DNA of 64,000 nucleotides from Microlunatus sagamiharensis (lineage in GTDB: Bacteria; Actinomycetota; Actinomycetes; Propionibacteriales; Propionibacteriaceae): positions 124,001 through 188,000 of the forward strand of contig NZ_LT629799.1 in assembly GCF_900105785.1 (NCBI RefSeq), read 5' to 3'. This document shows, piece by piece, positions 17,345-29,502 of the stretch; the first letter of the stretch is position 1; every line of letters begins with the position of its first letter. Under the pieces are notes generated by a model, which was not told where the DNA came from, made no database searches, and saw only the letters and a program-made list of their open reading frames with translations. The translations under genes were made by a program, and so were the position numbers.

Positions 17345-17440
17345 CCGCTGCCTTCCTCCCTCCCCGCGACGCCGCCAGCTCGCCGTGATCCCTCGAGTGG
17401 TGCGCGGGGCGTCGTCGCGGTCCGGTCGTCCAGGCAGCGG
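17345..17440. repeat. Nested-stem intergenic element, copy 2
   Basis: The outer stem CCGCTGCCT (17345-17353) pairs perfectly with AGGCAGCGG (17432-17440). Inside lie TCCTCC and the conserved CGGTCGTCCAGGC (17423-17435). The inner pairing is CCCCGCG (17362-17368) with CGCGGGG (17403-17409), or alternatively CGACGCC with GGCGTCG. It follows the MFS gene by 40 bp. Confidence 0.75.
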
Positions 17441-17486
17441 CGCGCTCGTCGGCGGGGGTCGAGCGCGTGCTCGCTAGGGTCCGGTC

Positions 17487-18140
17487 ATGAGCAAGAAGCC
17501 GACCGTCACCGTCCGGGGCGAGGGTCAGGTCGAGGGGCCGCCGGAGCTGGCGACCGTCGCGGCCGTCCTCCACACCTCGGGGCGTACGGCGGCTGACGTC
17601 ACCCGTGCGCTCGCGGAGACGTCGAAGCGCGTCGACGCCGCCCTGCCCGACCTGGTCTACGACTCGGTGCGCACGGACCCGCTCTCGGTGACGCCCGTCT
17701 TCGACCGGCGCTCCGGCGTGAGGATCACCGGCTACTCCGGCCGCTACTCCACCCGTCTCACCCTCGCCGACTTCAGCGGCCTGTCCGACCTCGTCGTCGC
17801 CCTCACCGGTCTGCCGGGTGCGCAGGTCGACGGGTCCTGGTGGTCGCTGCGCCCGGGCTCCCCGCTCGAGCGCGACGCCCGCCGCGCCGCCGTGGCGGCC
17901 GCGATCGCCCGCGCCCGCGACTACGCCGACGCCCTGGGCGCCACCCTCGGCGACCTCCTCGAGCTCTCCGACACCGACGGAGGGTTCGGTGGGGCGATGC
18001 CCCGCGTGCTCGCCCTGGCCGCCGCCGGCGGCGAGCCCCCCGAGCTCGACCTGGAGCCGCAGCCCCAGACCGTGTCCGCCTCGGTGACCGCCCGCTTCGC
18101 GCTCGCGGACGTGCCGTCGTCCAGCGCGCTGCCGACGTAG
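17487..18140 (+). CDS. SIMPL domain (DUF541) protein
   Basis: A 217-aa protein matching the SIMPL/DUF541 family: an opening TVTVRGEGQVEGPPELATV, a middle RRSGVRITGYSGRYSTRLTL and a late helical ARDYADALGATLGDLLEL. Unlike many family members it has no signal peptide, so it should be cytoplasmic. Family function is poorly defined. TAGGGT lies 6 nt before ATG 17487, so the start is probably leaderless. The stop TAG is the first base pair region of a 24-bp inverted repeat. Confidence 0.82.
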   Translation: MSKKPTVTVRGEGQVEGPPELATVAAVLHTSGRTAADVTRALAETSKRVDAALPDLVYDSVRTDPLSVTPVFDRRSGVRITGYSGRYSTRLTLADFSGLSDLVVALTGLPGAQVDGSWWSLRPGSPLERDARRAAVAAAIARARDYADALGATLGDLLELSDTDGGFGGAMPRVLALAAAGGEPPELDLEPQPQTVSASVTARFALADVPSSSALPT

Positions 18141-18277
18141 GGAGAGGTGCTCCGCACGAGGCCCCGAACGTGGATGGGTCTGGCGGGAGCCCGGCCGCAG
18201 CCGGCCCAAGCTGACCGCTCGACGGGACGGCGGCCGGGCGGATGGTTGTGAGCGGCCTCGTGCGGAGCACCTCTCCC
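18140..18277. repeat. Long two-tier inverted repeat between DUF541 gene and pyc
   Basis: The outer arms at 18140-18163 and 18254-18277 are perfect 24-bp inverted repeats (GGGAGAGGTGCTCC... and its complement). The inner arms GCCCGGCCGC (18189-18198) and GCGGCCGGGC (18230-18239) are also perfect. The left arm begins on the last base of the DUF541 stop codon. No target-site duplication is visible. It could be a small non-autonomous mobile element or a structured 3' UTR; there is no U-tract. Confidence 0.85.
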
Positions 18278-18347
18278 GGGCGTCGCGCAGAGCCGCGTGC
18301 ACGACCACGCAGCGAACGACGTAGCGGACCGGTAACAGAAGGCCCGG

Positions 18348-18359
18348 TAAGTTGCGGCC
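18348..18359 (+). promoter_or_regulatory. -10 box of leaderless pyc
   Basis: TAAGTT (18348-18353) ends 6 nt before ATG 18360. The 18278-18347 stretch holds nothing else I recognise. Confidence 0.55.
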
Positions 18360-21767
<3,408 letters not shown>

Positions 21768-21783
21768 GCCGGGGGACCTCCTG

Positions 21784-22350
21784 ATGTCGTTCCTCGGCCT
21801 GCTGGCCATCGCCCTCGGGGTGTCCGCGGACGCCTTCGCCGTGGCCCTCGGCAAGGGCCTGCACATGTCGCGCTTCGACCTGCGGCACGCCGTCGCGATC
21901 GCGCTGACCTTCGGCGGGTTCCAGGCGCTGATGCCCCTGGTCGGCTGGGTGCTGGCGAGCCAGTTCGCCCGCTACATCACCGGCGTCGACCACTGGATCG
22001 CCTTCGGCCTGCTGCTGCTCATCGGCCTCAAGATGATCTGGGAGGCCGTCCGCGGGGGCGAGGACACCGACGAGGACAGCGACGCGCTGCCCGTCCGCGA
22101 GCTGCTCGTGCTGGCCGTCGCGACGAGCATCGACGCGCTGGCCGTCGGCATCTCGTTCGCGTTCCTGGACGTCGCCGTCGGCTGGGCCGTGCTGCTGATC
22201 GGGGTGTGCACCGCGGTGCTCAGCTTCGTCGGGGTGCTGCTGGGGCGTCGCGTCGGGCGCAGGTTCGGCGGGCCGGCCGAGATCGCCGGCGGCGTGATCC
22301 TGATCCTCATCGGCACGCGGGTGCTGCTGCAGCACACCGGGGTGCTGTGA
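21784..22350 (+). CDS. mntP: MntP-type manganese efflux pump
   Basis: A 188-aa membrane protein with about six hydrophobic segments. The two internal family repeats each carry the acidic motif: GVSADAFAVALGKGL near residue 12 and ATSIDALAVGISFAF near residue 118. By family knowledge it exports Mn2+ across the cytoplasmic membrane. The loop between repeats is acidic (GGEDTDEDSDALP). No yybP-ykoY riboswitch is seen in the 16 bp after pyc, so it may be read from the pyc promoter. Confidence 0.88.
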   Translation: MSFLGLLAIALGVSADAFAVALGKGLHMSRFDLRHAVAIALTFGGFQALMPLVGWVLASQFARYITGVDHWIAFGLLLLIGLKMIWEAVRGGEDTDEDSDALPVRELLVLAVATSIDALAVGISFAFLDVAVGWAVLLIGVCTAVLSFVGVLLGRRVGRRFGGPAEIAGGVILILIGTRVLLQHTGVL

Positions 22351-22367
22351 CACCGGCCGCTCGCGGC

Positions 22368-22457
22368 GGGCGCCCCTGACGTCCCGCCTTCCTCCTCTCG
22401 GATCACGACGGGAAGGCGTGTCGTGATCCGCTCGTCGTCCAGGCGGGACGGGCGCCC
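22368..22457. repeat. Nested-stem intergenic element, copy 3 (best formed)
   Basis: The outer stem GTCCCGCCT (22381-22389) pairs with AGGCGGGAC (22441-22449), extended by GGGCGCCC on both sides. The inner stem GGATCACGAC (22400-22409) pairs with GTCGTGATCC (22420-22429) around loop GGGAAGGCGT. Between the stems lie TTCCTCC on the left and GTCGTCC on the right, as in copies 1 and 2. It sits in the 242-bp gap between convergent mntP and a small minus-strand gene. The rest of that gap shows no gene. Confidence 0.8.
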
Positions 22458-22592
22458 GGTCTTCGACGCTCGCGGCGATGCGGCCCGGACAGCACGAACC
22501 CGTCCCGCGAGCACGAGGCGAGCGCCTCGTCGAGGGACGGGTGGAAGAACGGGTGGGTCCGGGCGGGGGAGCCTGGCGGCAGCCCGGGTGGG

Positions 22593-22781
22593 TCAGGCCG
22601 TACGCGTGTCGGGCTTGGAGCTGCGCTCCTGCTCCATCTCGCGGCGCACCTTGGCCTCCGCGCGGCGTCGGGCGCGCTCGAAGTACCCCTTGGGGTCGGT
22701 CAGGATCGCCTCGATCCGCCGGTCGTGGTGGTCACCGTCGATCGTCATCGCCACGTGCGTCACCTCCTCGGTCGCCTCCAT
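22593..22781 (-). CDS. Small charged hypothetical protein
   Basis: A 62-aa protein, very rich in Arg, Glu and Asp, with a predicted single long helix (DPKGYFERARRRAEAKVRREMEQERSS). There is no signal or membrane segment. ATG 22781 is used; GTG 22751 with GAGGAG upstream is an alternative start. I recognise no family. The reading frame and amino-acid make-up look like a real small actinobacterial protein rather than a chance frame. Confidence 0.55.
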   Translation of the reverse strand: MEATEEVTHVAMTIDGDHHDRRIEAILTDPKGYFERARRRAEAKVRREMEQERSSKPDTRTA

Positions 22782-22849
22782 TCTCGCACCTGTGTCCAAC
22801 GCCGACCAGCACCCGGCGGCTCGTCGCGCCAGGTGCTGCACCAGGAGGG

Positions 22850-22875
22850 GACCGGCCCTCCCCGGAGGGCCGGTC
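22850..22875 (-). terminator. Hairpin terminator after GAF-like gene
   Basis: GACCGGCCCTCC (22850-22861) and GGAGGGCCGGTC (22864-22875) form a perfect 12-bp stem that overlaps the stop codon region of the minus-strand gene. No U-tract, as is common in high-GC Actinobacteria. Confidence 0.7.
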
Positions 22876-23641
22876 ACCGGATGCTCAACGCCGTGCCGAG
22901 CAGCCCGGCCATCAGCCAGAGCAGGGCCATGTCGTCGTCGTCGAACGCCCCCGGCTCGAGCGCGTCGAGGGTGATGACCCCGAAGGCCACGTTGGCCACG
23001 GTCACGGGGACCACGAGCAGGCTCTGGTAGCCCATCGCCTCGTCCAGGCGCCACAGCCCCTGGTCGGCCTCGGCGAGGTCGTCGAGGCGCAGCGGCACGT
23101 TGGACGTCACCAGCGCGAGGGCCGCGTCGCCCTCCGGGGTGCCCGCCGTGAAGACCGTGGTGACGGGCCCGGCCCGTCCGAGCGACTCCTGCGGCTCGAG
23201 GCGCTGCGGCGGGCCCGGCTCGAGCGCGAACCAGCACGCACGTACGCGGTCCTCGCCCGTCAGCTGCGCGGCCGTGGTGAGCACCAGCGGCACCGCCTGG
23301 GCCCGGAGCTGGTCGCGCGGGCCCCGCTTGGGCTCCTGCGCCACCTCGCCGAGGAGCCGGACGATCGGCTCGAGGGCGTCGTTGAGGGCGAGCTTGACCT
23401 CCACGCGGGTGTCGAACTCGCGCTCCTCGGCCTTGGACTGCCGCTGCTCCGAGCGGATCTGGCGCAGCTGCGGGATGAGGAAGGCCGCCGCGGTGGCCAG
23501 CGCCTGGACGACCGCCCAGCCGACGACGGTGCGTCCGGTGGAGTCGCGGGTGAGCATCGAGGCGACCGGCGAGAGCACGACGAAGACCAGCGCGACGGCC
23601 ACCCACGGCCACGCCCTCACCTCGTCCGTCGTTCTCACCAC
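22874..23641 (-). CDS. Membrane protein with GAF-like domain
   Basis: A 255-aa protein. Two hydrophobic segments occupy residues ~8-27 and ~35-55, followed by a charged coiled region (IRSEQRQSKAEEREFD). The C-terminal ~140 residues resemble a GAF sensory domain (VRACWFALE, GYQSLLVVPVTVANVAFGVITLDA, DDMALLWLMAGLLGTAL). It may sense a ligand near the membrane, but there is no output domain. GTG 23641 is chosen because TAGTGT lies 7 nt upstream, giving a leaderless start. Confidence 0.65.
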   Translation of the reverse strand: MVRTTDEVRAWPWVAVALVFVVLSPVASMLTRDSTGRTVVGWAVVQALATAAAFLIPQLRQIRSEQRQSKAEEREFDTRVEVKLALNDALEPIVRLLGEVAQEPKRGPRDQLRAQAVPLVLTTAAQLTGEDRVRACWFALEPGPPQRLEPQESLGRAGPVTTVFTAGTPEGDAALALVTSNVPLRLDDLAEADQGLWRLDEAMGYQSLLVVPVTVANVAFGVITLDALEPGAFDDDDMALLWLMAGLLGTALSIR

Positions 23642-23705
23642 GTCCTCGACACTAGGGCCCGGCACTGACAGTTCGGCCCCCGCTCCGGGCGCGGGCCGGG
23701 CCCGA

Positions 23706-23745
23706 GTTCACCGGTGGTTCACCCGCCTGGAGGTGACGGTTCACC
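23706..23745 (+). promoter_or_regulatory. PHO box (PhoP-binding direct repeats) before phoX
   Basis: GTTCACC occurs at 23706-23712, 23717-23723 and 23739-23745, spaced 11 and 22 nt, i.e. units of 11 nt with the third degenerate. This is the layout of Streptomyces PhoP boxes. It predicts induction of the next gene at low phosphate. Confidence 0.8.
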
Positions 23746-23793
23746 CTCGCCCTGAACCCTCCCGCGTACGCCCCCCACGACCTCGGAGGACCA

Positions 23794-25830
23794 ATGCCCG
23801 ACCTGCTGCCCATGCTCGGCCGGACCCACGGCAACCGGAGCGCCGTCACCTGCGCGCTCAAGTGCGACAGCGCCTGCGCGCGTCCCGTGCCCAACCTCAG
23901 CACCGAACCGACCTTCGCCGCCGTGGCGAGCCAGGCCCTCGTGAGCCGGCGCGCCGTGCTCGTCGGCGGTGCCGTCGCGGCGGCCGCCGTCGCCGGTCCG
24001 CAGCTCCTCGGGCTGCCCGAGGCCGCCGCCGTCGAGGGCCGCCCGGCCCCGGGCGAGCGCGCCGTCCGCGGCGGCTTCTCCTTCACGCCCATCGCGGCCG
24101 TCTCCGACGACGTCGACGCGATGACGGTCCCGCGGGGCTTCTCCTGGCACCCGATCATCCGCTGGGGCGACCCGCTGTTCCACGACTCGCCGCGCTTCGA
24201 CCCGACCCAGCCCGACGCGGACGCGGCCGAGCGGCAGTTCGGCTACAACAACGACTACACCGACGTCATCGTGACCGACCGTCGCGGCCGCAAGGCCCTG
24301 CTGTGCTGCAACCACGAGTACACCAACCGGCAGATCATGTTCCCGCCCACCACGACCCCCGAGGCCGAGGCCGACGTGCTGCGCGCGCTCATGGCCGCCC
24401 ACGGCTTCAGCGTGGTCGAGCTCGAGCGCCGCGGGACCCGGCGGCCGTGGCGCTACGTCCAGGGCGCCCGGCTCAACCGCCGCATCACCGCCACGACCCC
24501 CTTCCTCCTGGACGGGCCCGCCGCCGGCTCCGCCCTGGTGCAGACCGCCGCCGACCCGACCGGCACCCGCGTCCACGGCACCTTAGGCAACTGCTCGGGC
24601 GGGACGACCCCGTGGGGCACGGTGCTGTCGGGCGAGGAGAACTTCAACGGCTACTTCGTGGCCGACCCGGCCGCACCGGGCAGCGCCCGCTACGGCCTCA
24701 CGGACAAGCCGAGCTCGTACGGCTGGGAGCAGGTCGACGACCGCTTCGACGCCACCAAGGCCGGCTACGCCAACGAGCCGCACCGCTTCGGCTGGATCGT
24801 CGAGATCGATCCGACCGACCCACGCTCCACGCCGCGCAAGCACACGGCGATGGGCCGCTTCAAGCACGAGGGCGCCAACGTCCGCGTGGACGACGAGGGC
24901 ACCGTGGTCGCGTACATGGGCGACGACGAGCGCTTCGACTACCTCTACAAGTTCGTGGCCAGCAAGAAGTTCCGGTCCGGGAAGTCGGCCGCCGCGCGCC
25001 GTCACAACCTCGGCCTGCTGAGCGAGGGCGACCTGTACGTCGCGAGGTTCACCGGCGAGCAGCGCCCCGACAACGCCAACCTCGGCACCGGGCGGTGGCT
25101 GCCGCTGGTGCGCGACGGCCGCTCGCAGGTCGAGGGCATGAGCGTGGAGGAGGTGCTCGTCCTCACCCGGCTCGCCGCCGACAAGGTCGGTGCGACCCCG
25201 ATGGACCGCTGCGAGGACGTCGAGCCGAGCCTGAAGACCGGCAAGGTCTACGTCGTCTGCACCAACAACACCGACCGCGGCGTCAAGGCGGGCAAGCCGG
25301 GCCCCGACGCGGCCAACCCGCGTGCGGCCAACAAGAACGGCCACATCATCGAGCTCACCGAGGCCGGCGGGCGCGGCGACGCCGAGACCTTCGAGTGGGA
25401 CCTCTTCATGGTGTGCGGCGACGAGGGCCAGGCGGGCACCTACTTCGCCGGCTGGGAGGGTCCGGTCGCCCCGATCTCGTGCCCCGACAACATCGCCTTC
25501 GACAGCCGGGACAACCTCTGGATCTCCACCGACGGCCAGCCCGGCTCGATCGCCAAGAACGACGGCCTCTTCCGGGTGCCGCTCGCCGGGCGTGAGCGCG
25601 GCCACCTGGTGCAGTTCCTCGCGGTGCCGGTCGAGGCCGAGACCTGCGGGCCGGTGATCCACGACCAGGACGGCTCGGTCTTCGTCGCGGTGCAGCACCC
25701 CGGCGAGGACGGCACCTGGGCGGAGCAGAACTCGTTCTTCCCCGACTACGTCAGCGCGGGCGAGCGTCCGCGGCGCGGGGAGTGGCGCGGACCGCGGCCG
25801 TCGGTCGTGCAGGTCGTCGCCGACCGCTGA
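23794..25830 (+). CDS. phoX: PhoX family alkaline phosphatase (DUF839)
   Basis: A 678-aa protein with a Tat-type signal near residues 50-75 (SRRAVLVGGAVAAAAVAG), so it should be exported folded. Family features include VPRGFSWHPIIRWGDPLF, the CCNHEYTN metal-site motif, NCSGGTTPWGTVLSGEENFNGYF and EAETCGPV. PhoX enzymes are Ca/Fe-dependent phosphomonoesterases that release phosphate outside the cell. A PHO box 50-90 bp upstream fits PhoP control. GGAGGA lies just before ATG 23794. The ~45 residues before the twin arginine are long; a later start would still keep the signal. Confidence 0.9.
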   Translation: MPDLLPMLGRTHGNRSAVTCALKCDSACARPVPNLSTEPTFAAVASQALVSRRAVLVGGAVAAAAVAGPQLLGLPEAAAVEGRPAPGERAVRGGFSFTPIAAVSDDVDAMTVPRGFSWHPIIRWGDPLFHDSPRFDPTQPDADAAERQFGYNNDYTDVIVTDRRGRKALLCCNHEYTNRQIMFPPTTTPEAEADVLRALMAAHGFSVVELERRGTRRPWRYVQGARLNRRITATTPFLLDGPAAGSALVQTAADPTGTRVHGTLGNCSGGTTPWGTVLSGEENFNGYFVADPAAPGSARYGLTDKPSSYGWEQVDDRFDATKAGYANEPHRFGWIVEIDPTDPRSTPRKHTAMGRFKHEGANVRVDDEGTVVAYMGDDERFDYLYKFVASKKFRSGKSAAARRHNLGLLSEGDLYVARFTGEQRPDNANLGTGRWLPLVRDGRSQVEGMSVEEVLVLTRLAADKVGATPMDRCEDVEPSLKTGKVYVVCTNNTDRGVKAGKPGPDAANPRAANKNGHIIELTEAGGRGDAETFEWDLFMVCGDEGQAGTYFAGWEGPVAPISCPDNIAFDSRDNLWISTDGQPGSIAKNDGLFRVPLAGRERGHLVQFLAVPVEAETCGPVIHDQDGSVFVAVQHPGEDGTWAEQNSFFPDYVSAGERPRRGEWRGPRPSVVQVVADR

Positions 25831-25854
25831 GGTCGCGGGCAGCGGCCCGGCGGC

Positions 25855-26361
25855 TCACCCCGTCGGGCCGCGGCCCTCGTCGGCCGTCCAGAACACGACC
25901 AGCCCGTCCGGGACGGCCTGCTCGGCGATCGCGGCCAGCCCGGGCACGTCCGACGTCCGGGCCGAGGTCCAGGTGCCGGCCGTCACGGCGTCGGTGACGG
26001 GCAGCGGCAGCCCCAGGGGCCGGAGGTCCGTCGGCCGTGCGGAGGGCACCCGGGCTGCCGCCGTCGCGAGCCCGGCCGCCACCGCCTCCACGAGCCGCCA
26101 GGTCGCCGGCAGCCGACCGGCCGGGACCGGCTCACCCCCGAGGAGCCGGTCCAGGTCGGCCGGTGTCGGTTCGTCGTGGGGCACGGGACGGGTGCCGGGC
26201 ACGCGGGCGAAGAGCGGGCCGAGCGGGGCCGGCGCCGAGGCGGGCGGCAGCACGCGGCGCACCAGTCCGAGGACCCGCTCGCGCCGCTCGGTGCCGGTCA
26301 GGAGGTACCGCAGCGTCGCGACGGGCACGACGTACGCGCGCAGCTCGCCCACGGCGTCCAC
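25855..26361 (-). CDS. Hypothetical protein
   Basis: A 168-aa protein beginning MDAVGELRAYVVPVATLRYLLTG, with an N-terminal basic region and an Ala/Pro-rich middle. The C-terminal half (PRPLGLPLPVTD-like, then DVPGLAAIAEQAVPDGLVVFW) could form a small alpha/beta fold. There is no signal peptide or membrane segment. I do not recognise a family. GTG 26361 is the only long start. It is convergent with phoX and divergent from the 31-aa gene. Confidence 0.5.
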   Translation of the reverse strand: MDAVGELRAYVVPVATLRYLLTGTERRERVLGLVRRVLPPASAPAPLGPLFARVPGTRPVPHDEPTPADLDRLLGGEPVPAGRLPATWRLVEAVAAGLATAAARVPSARPTDLRPLGLPLPVTDAVTAGTWTSARTSDVPGLAAIAEQAVPDGLVVFWTADEGRGPTG

Positions 26362-26402
26362 GGTAGGGGGAGGGTGACCGGGCCGCTCCTATCCTTCCCC
26401 TC

Positions 26403-26498
26403 GTGAACCCCCGGACGCGCCGCACGATCGTCTCCGGCGTGCTCGTCGGGCTCCTCGTCCTCGTCCTGGTGGCCGCGCTGCTGCGCACCTACGGCTGA
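26403..26498 (+). CDS. Small single-pass membrane protein, 31 aa
   Basis: GTG 26403 encodes VNPRTRRTIVSGVLVGLL followed by VLVLVAALLRTYG: a short basic N-terminus and one ~20-residue hydrophobic helix. TATCCT (26390-26395) lies exactly 7 nt upstream, a strong leaderless start. Basic residues at the N-terminus suggest an N-in topology. Function unknown. It is too short for standard gene callers but promoter, start and composition agree. Confidence 0.6.
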   Translation: MNPRTRRTIVSGVLVGLLVLVLVAALLRTYG

Positions 26499-26630
26499 CC
26501 AGGGTCTTTCCCGGGTCCCCGCGCGTGGCGTGCGGGGCGAGCACGACTCGTCGCCGGACACTGGTCGGACGTACGCTGCCGCCTGGTCGCATGATCAGGT
26601 GCGGCCCAGACCTCAGAGCGGGAGCACGGG

Positions 26631-27605
26631 ATGCGAAGGCGCGCGGCGCTGCGAGGGACGGCCGCGGCAGCGGTCGCGCTGGGCCTGGCCGTGGTGTTCC
26701 CGGTCACCGCGGGGGCGGCGGGCAAGGTCGCGTTCACGATCAAGGACAGCCGGATCACCGAGAACTCCGGCATGGCCCGCGACACGACGAACAAGGTCTA
26801 CTGGACCGTCAACGACTCGGGCGCGCCCGGTGTCGTCTACGGCGTCGACTCCTCCGGCAAGGTCAAGGGGACGCTGCGGTTCAACGCCTTCCCTGTCGAC
26901 GCCGAGGCGGTCGCCTGGCGCAAGGACCGGCTCTACGTCGGTGACATCGGCGACAACGACGAGAAGCGCAAGACGATCCGCGTCTACTACTTCGACGACC
27001 CCAAGCCGGACAACCAGGTCCGGACCTATCGGGCGTACGACTTCCGCTACCCCGACGGGGCGCACGACGCGGAGACGCTGCTCGTCACCCCGGCCGGCGT
27101 CCTCTACGTCGCGACCAAGGAGGCGCAGGGCGGGCTCTACCGCGCGCCGGAGAAGCCGAGCCGCGACGGCGTCAACAAGCTCACGCGGATCAAGGACGTC
27201 CCCGCCACGCTCACCGACGGCGTGATCCTGCCCGGCGGCAAGGAGATCGCCTACCTCACCTACGGCAAGCTCCTGGTCGTCAACGGGACGTCGGGGCAGG
27301 TCGTGGCGTCGGAGGACATCACCGACGTCGCGCAGGCCGAGGCCCTCACCCTGTCGCTCGACGGCAGGTCGCTGCTCGTCGGGGGCGAGGGCAAGAACAC
27401 CAAGGTCGTCTCCATGGCCGTCCCCGGCGCGGCCGCGTCGCCGAGCCCGTCGGCCTCGTCCGACCCCGGGTCCGACGAGGACCCCGAGGACACCGCCGCG
27501 GTCCCCGTGGCCCGGCAGCGCGGGACCTACCTCGCGGTCGGCCTCGCCGGCGTCGTGGCCGTGGTCGCCGGCGTCGTCGTCGCGGTGGTGCGCCGACCGG
27601 GCTGA
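26631..27605 (+). CDS. Secreted, C-terminally anchored propeller-like protein
   Basis: A 324-aa protein. A Sec-type signal covers residues 1-29 (ending VTAGAAG). The body has beta-rich repeats of the YWTVNDSG / YVGDIGDND / YVATKE type that resemble a beta-propeller. A Ser/Pro/Asp-rich linker near residues 265-288 leads to a transmembrane helix at ~300-318 and a short basic tail. It therefore looks like a surface protein held in the membrane. GGGAG lies 7 nt before ATG 26631. Function unknown. It converges on serC. Confidence 0.7.
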   Translation: MRRRAALRGTAAAAVALGLAVVFPVTAGAAGKVAFTIKDSRITENSGMARDTTNKVYWTVNDSGAPGVVYGVDSSGKVKGTLRFNAFPVDAEAVAWRKDRLYVGDIGDNDEKRKTIRVYYFDDPKPDNQVRTYRAYDFRYPDGAHDAETLLVTPAGVLYVATKEAQGGLYRAPEKPSRDGVNKLTRIKDVPATLTDGVILPGGKEIAYLTYGKLLVVNGTSGQVVASEDITDVAQAEALTLSLDGRSLLVGGEGKNTKVVSMAVPGAAASPSPSASSDPGSDEDPEDTAAVPVARQRGTYLAVGLAGVVAVVAGVVVAVVRRPG

Positions 27606-27618
27606 GCCCGGTTCGTGC

Positions 27619-28746
<1,128 letters not shown>

Positions 28747-28808
28747 TCATCCTCCCACCCGGCCGACCGAGCGGTCCGGACGTCCCGCGTTCCTGCCAGG
28801 ATGGGAAC

Positions 28809-29456
28809 GTGCCCGACCTCGCCTCAGAACGGATGGACTACGACTCCGGGACCCTGCGGGAGGAGTCGGCGCCGACCGAGCCGTACGCCCTCTTCGACGC
28901 CTGGCTCGCCGATGCGTTCGAGGCCAAGGCGCAGGGCCGGCTCCCCGAGCCGACGGCGATGGTCGTCGCCACCTCGCTGGGGGACCGGCCGAGCTCGCGC
29001 ACGGTGCTGCTCAAGGCCGTCGAGGACGGCACGTTCGTGTTCTTCAGCAACTACGACTCGGCCAAGGGCCACGACCTCGTCGTCAACCCGTACGTGGCGC
29101 TGCACTTCGGCTGGTACCCGCTGCAGCGCCAGGTCCGGGTCGAGGGGCTCGTCCGGCGGGTACCGCGCGAGGAGTCGGAGGCGTACTTCGCCACGCGCCC
29201 GCGCGGCTCGCAGCTCGGGGCCTGGGCCTCGGCGCAGTCGAGCGAGGTGAGCGGGGTTGAGGAGCTCGAGGCGGCGTACGCGCGGGTCGAGCGGCGCTTC
29301 GATGGCGTCGAGGTCCCGTGCCCGCCGCACTGGGGCGGGTTCCGGGTGGTGCCCTCGATGATCGAGTTCTGGCAGGGCCAGCCGAGCCGCATGCACGACC
29401 GCCTGCGCTACGACCGCGTCGAGGACGCCTGGAGACGCACGCGCCTCGCTCCCTGA
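28809..29456 (+). CDS. pdxH: Pyridoxamine 5'-phosphate oxidase
   Basis: A 215-aa FMN enzyme that oxidises pyridoxine or pyridoxamine phosphate to PLP. Motifs: PTAMVVATSLGDRPSSRTVLLK (FMN binding), FFSNYDSAKGHDL, ALHFGWYPLQRQVRVEG and the C-terminal FWQGQPSRMHDRLRY. CAGGAT lies 6 nt before GTG 28809, so the start is probably leaderless. Length is normal. It ends a few bases before a hairpin that also terminates the converging gene. Confidence 0.95.
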   Translation: MPDLASERMDYDSGTLREESAPTEPYALFDAWLADAFEAKAQGRLPEPTAMVVATSLGDRPSSRTVLLKAVEDGTFVFFSNYDSAKGHDLVVNPYVALHFGWYPLQRQVRVEGLVRRVPREESEAYFATRPRGSQLGAWASAQSSEVSGVEELEAAYARVERRFDGVEVPCPPHWGGFRVVPSMIEFWQGQPSRMHDRLRYDRVEDAWRRTRLAP

Positions 29457-29463
29457 CGGGAAC

Positions 29464-29502
29464 GGGGATGATTCGACACCTGTCAGGTGCGCGATCATCC
29501 CC
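29464..29502. terminator. Bidirectional hairpin after pdxH
   Basis: GGGGATGAT...CACCTG pairs with CAGGTG...ATCATCCCC (15 of 19 positions, one internal bulge). It contains the stop codon of the converging AbiEi gene. The 22 nt at 29460-29481 are identical to 30519-30540. Confidence 0.7.

Noticed and set aside
18164-18253. Copy of the nested-stem family
   Set aside because: It has the two-tier layout but lacks the TTCCTCC and GTCGTCC strands, so I treat it as separate.
18140-18277. Insertion sequence
   Set aside because: There is no transposase, and no flanking duplication is visible; only the inverted repeats are supported.
21768-21783. Manganese riboswitch for the mntP-type gene
   Set aside because: Only 16 bp separate it from pyc, too short for the known structure.
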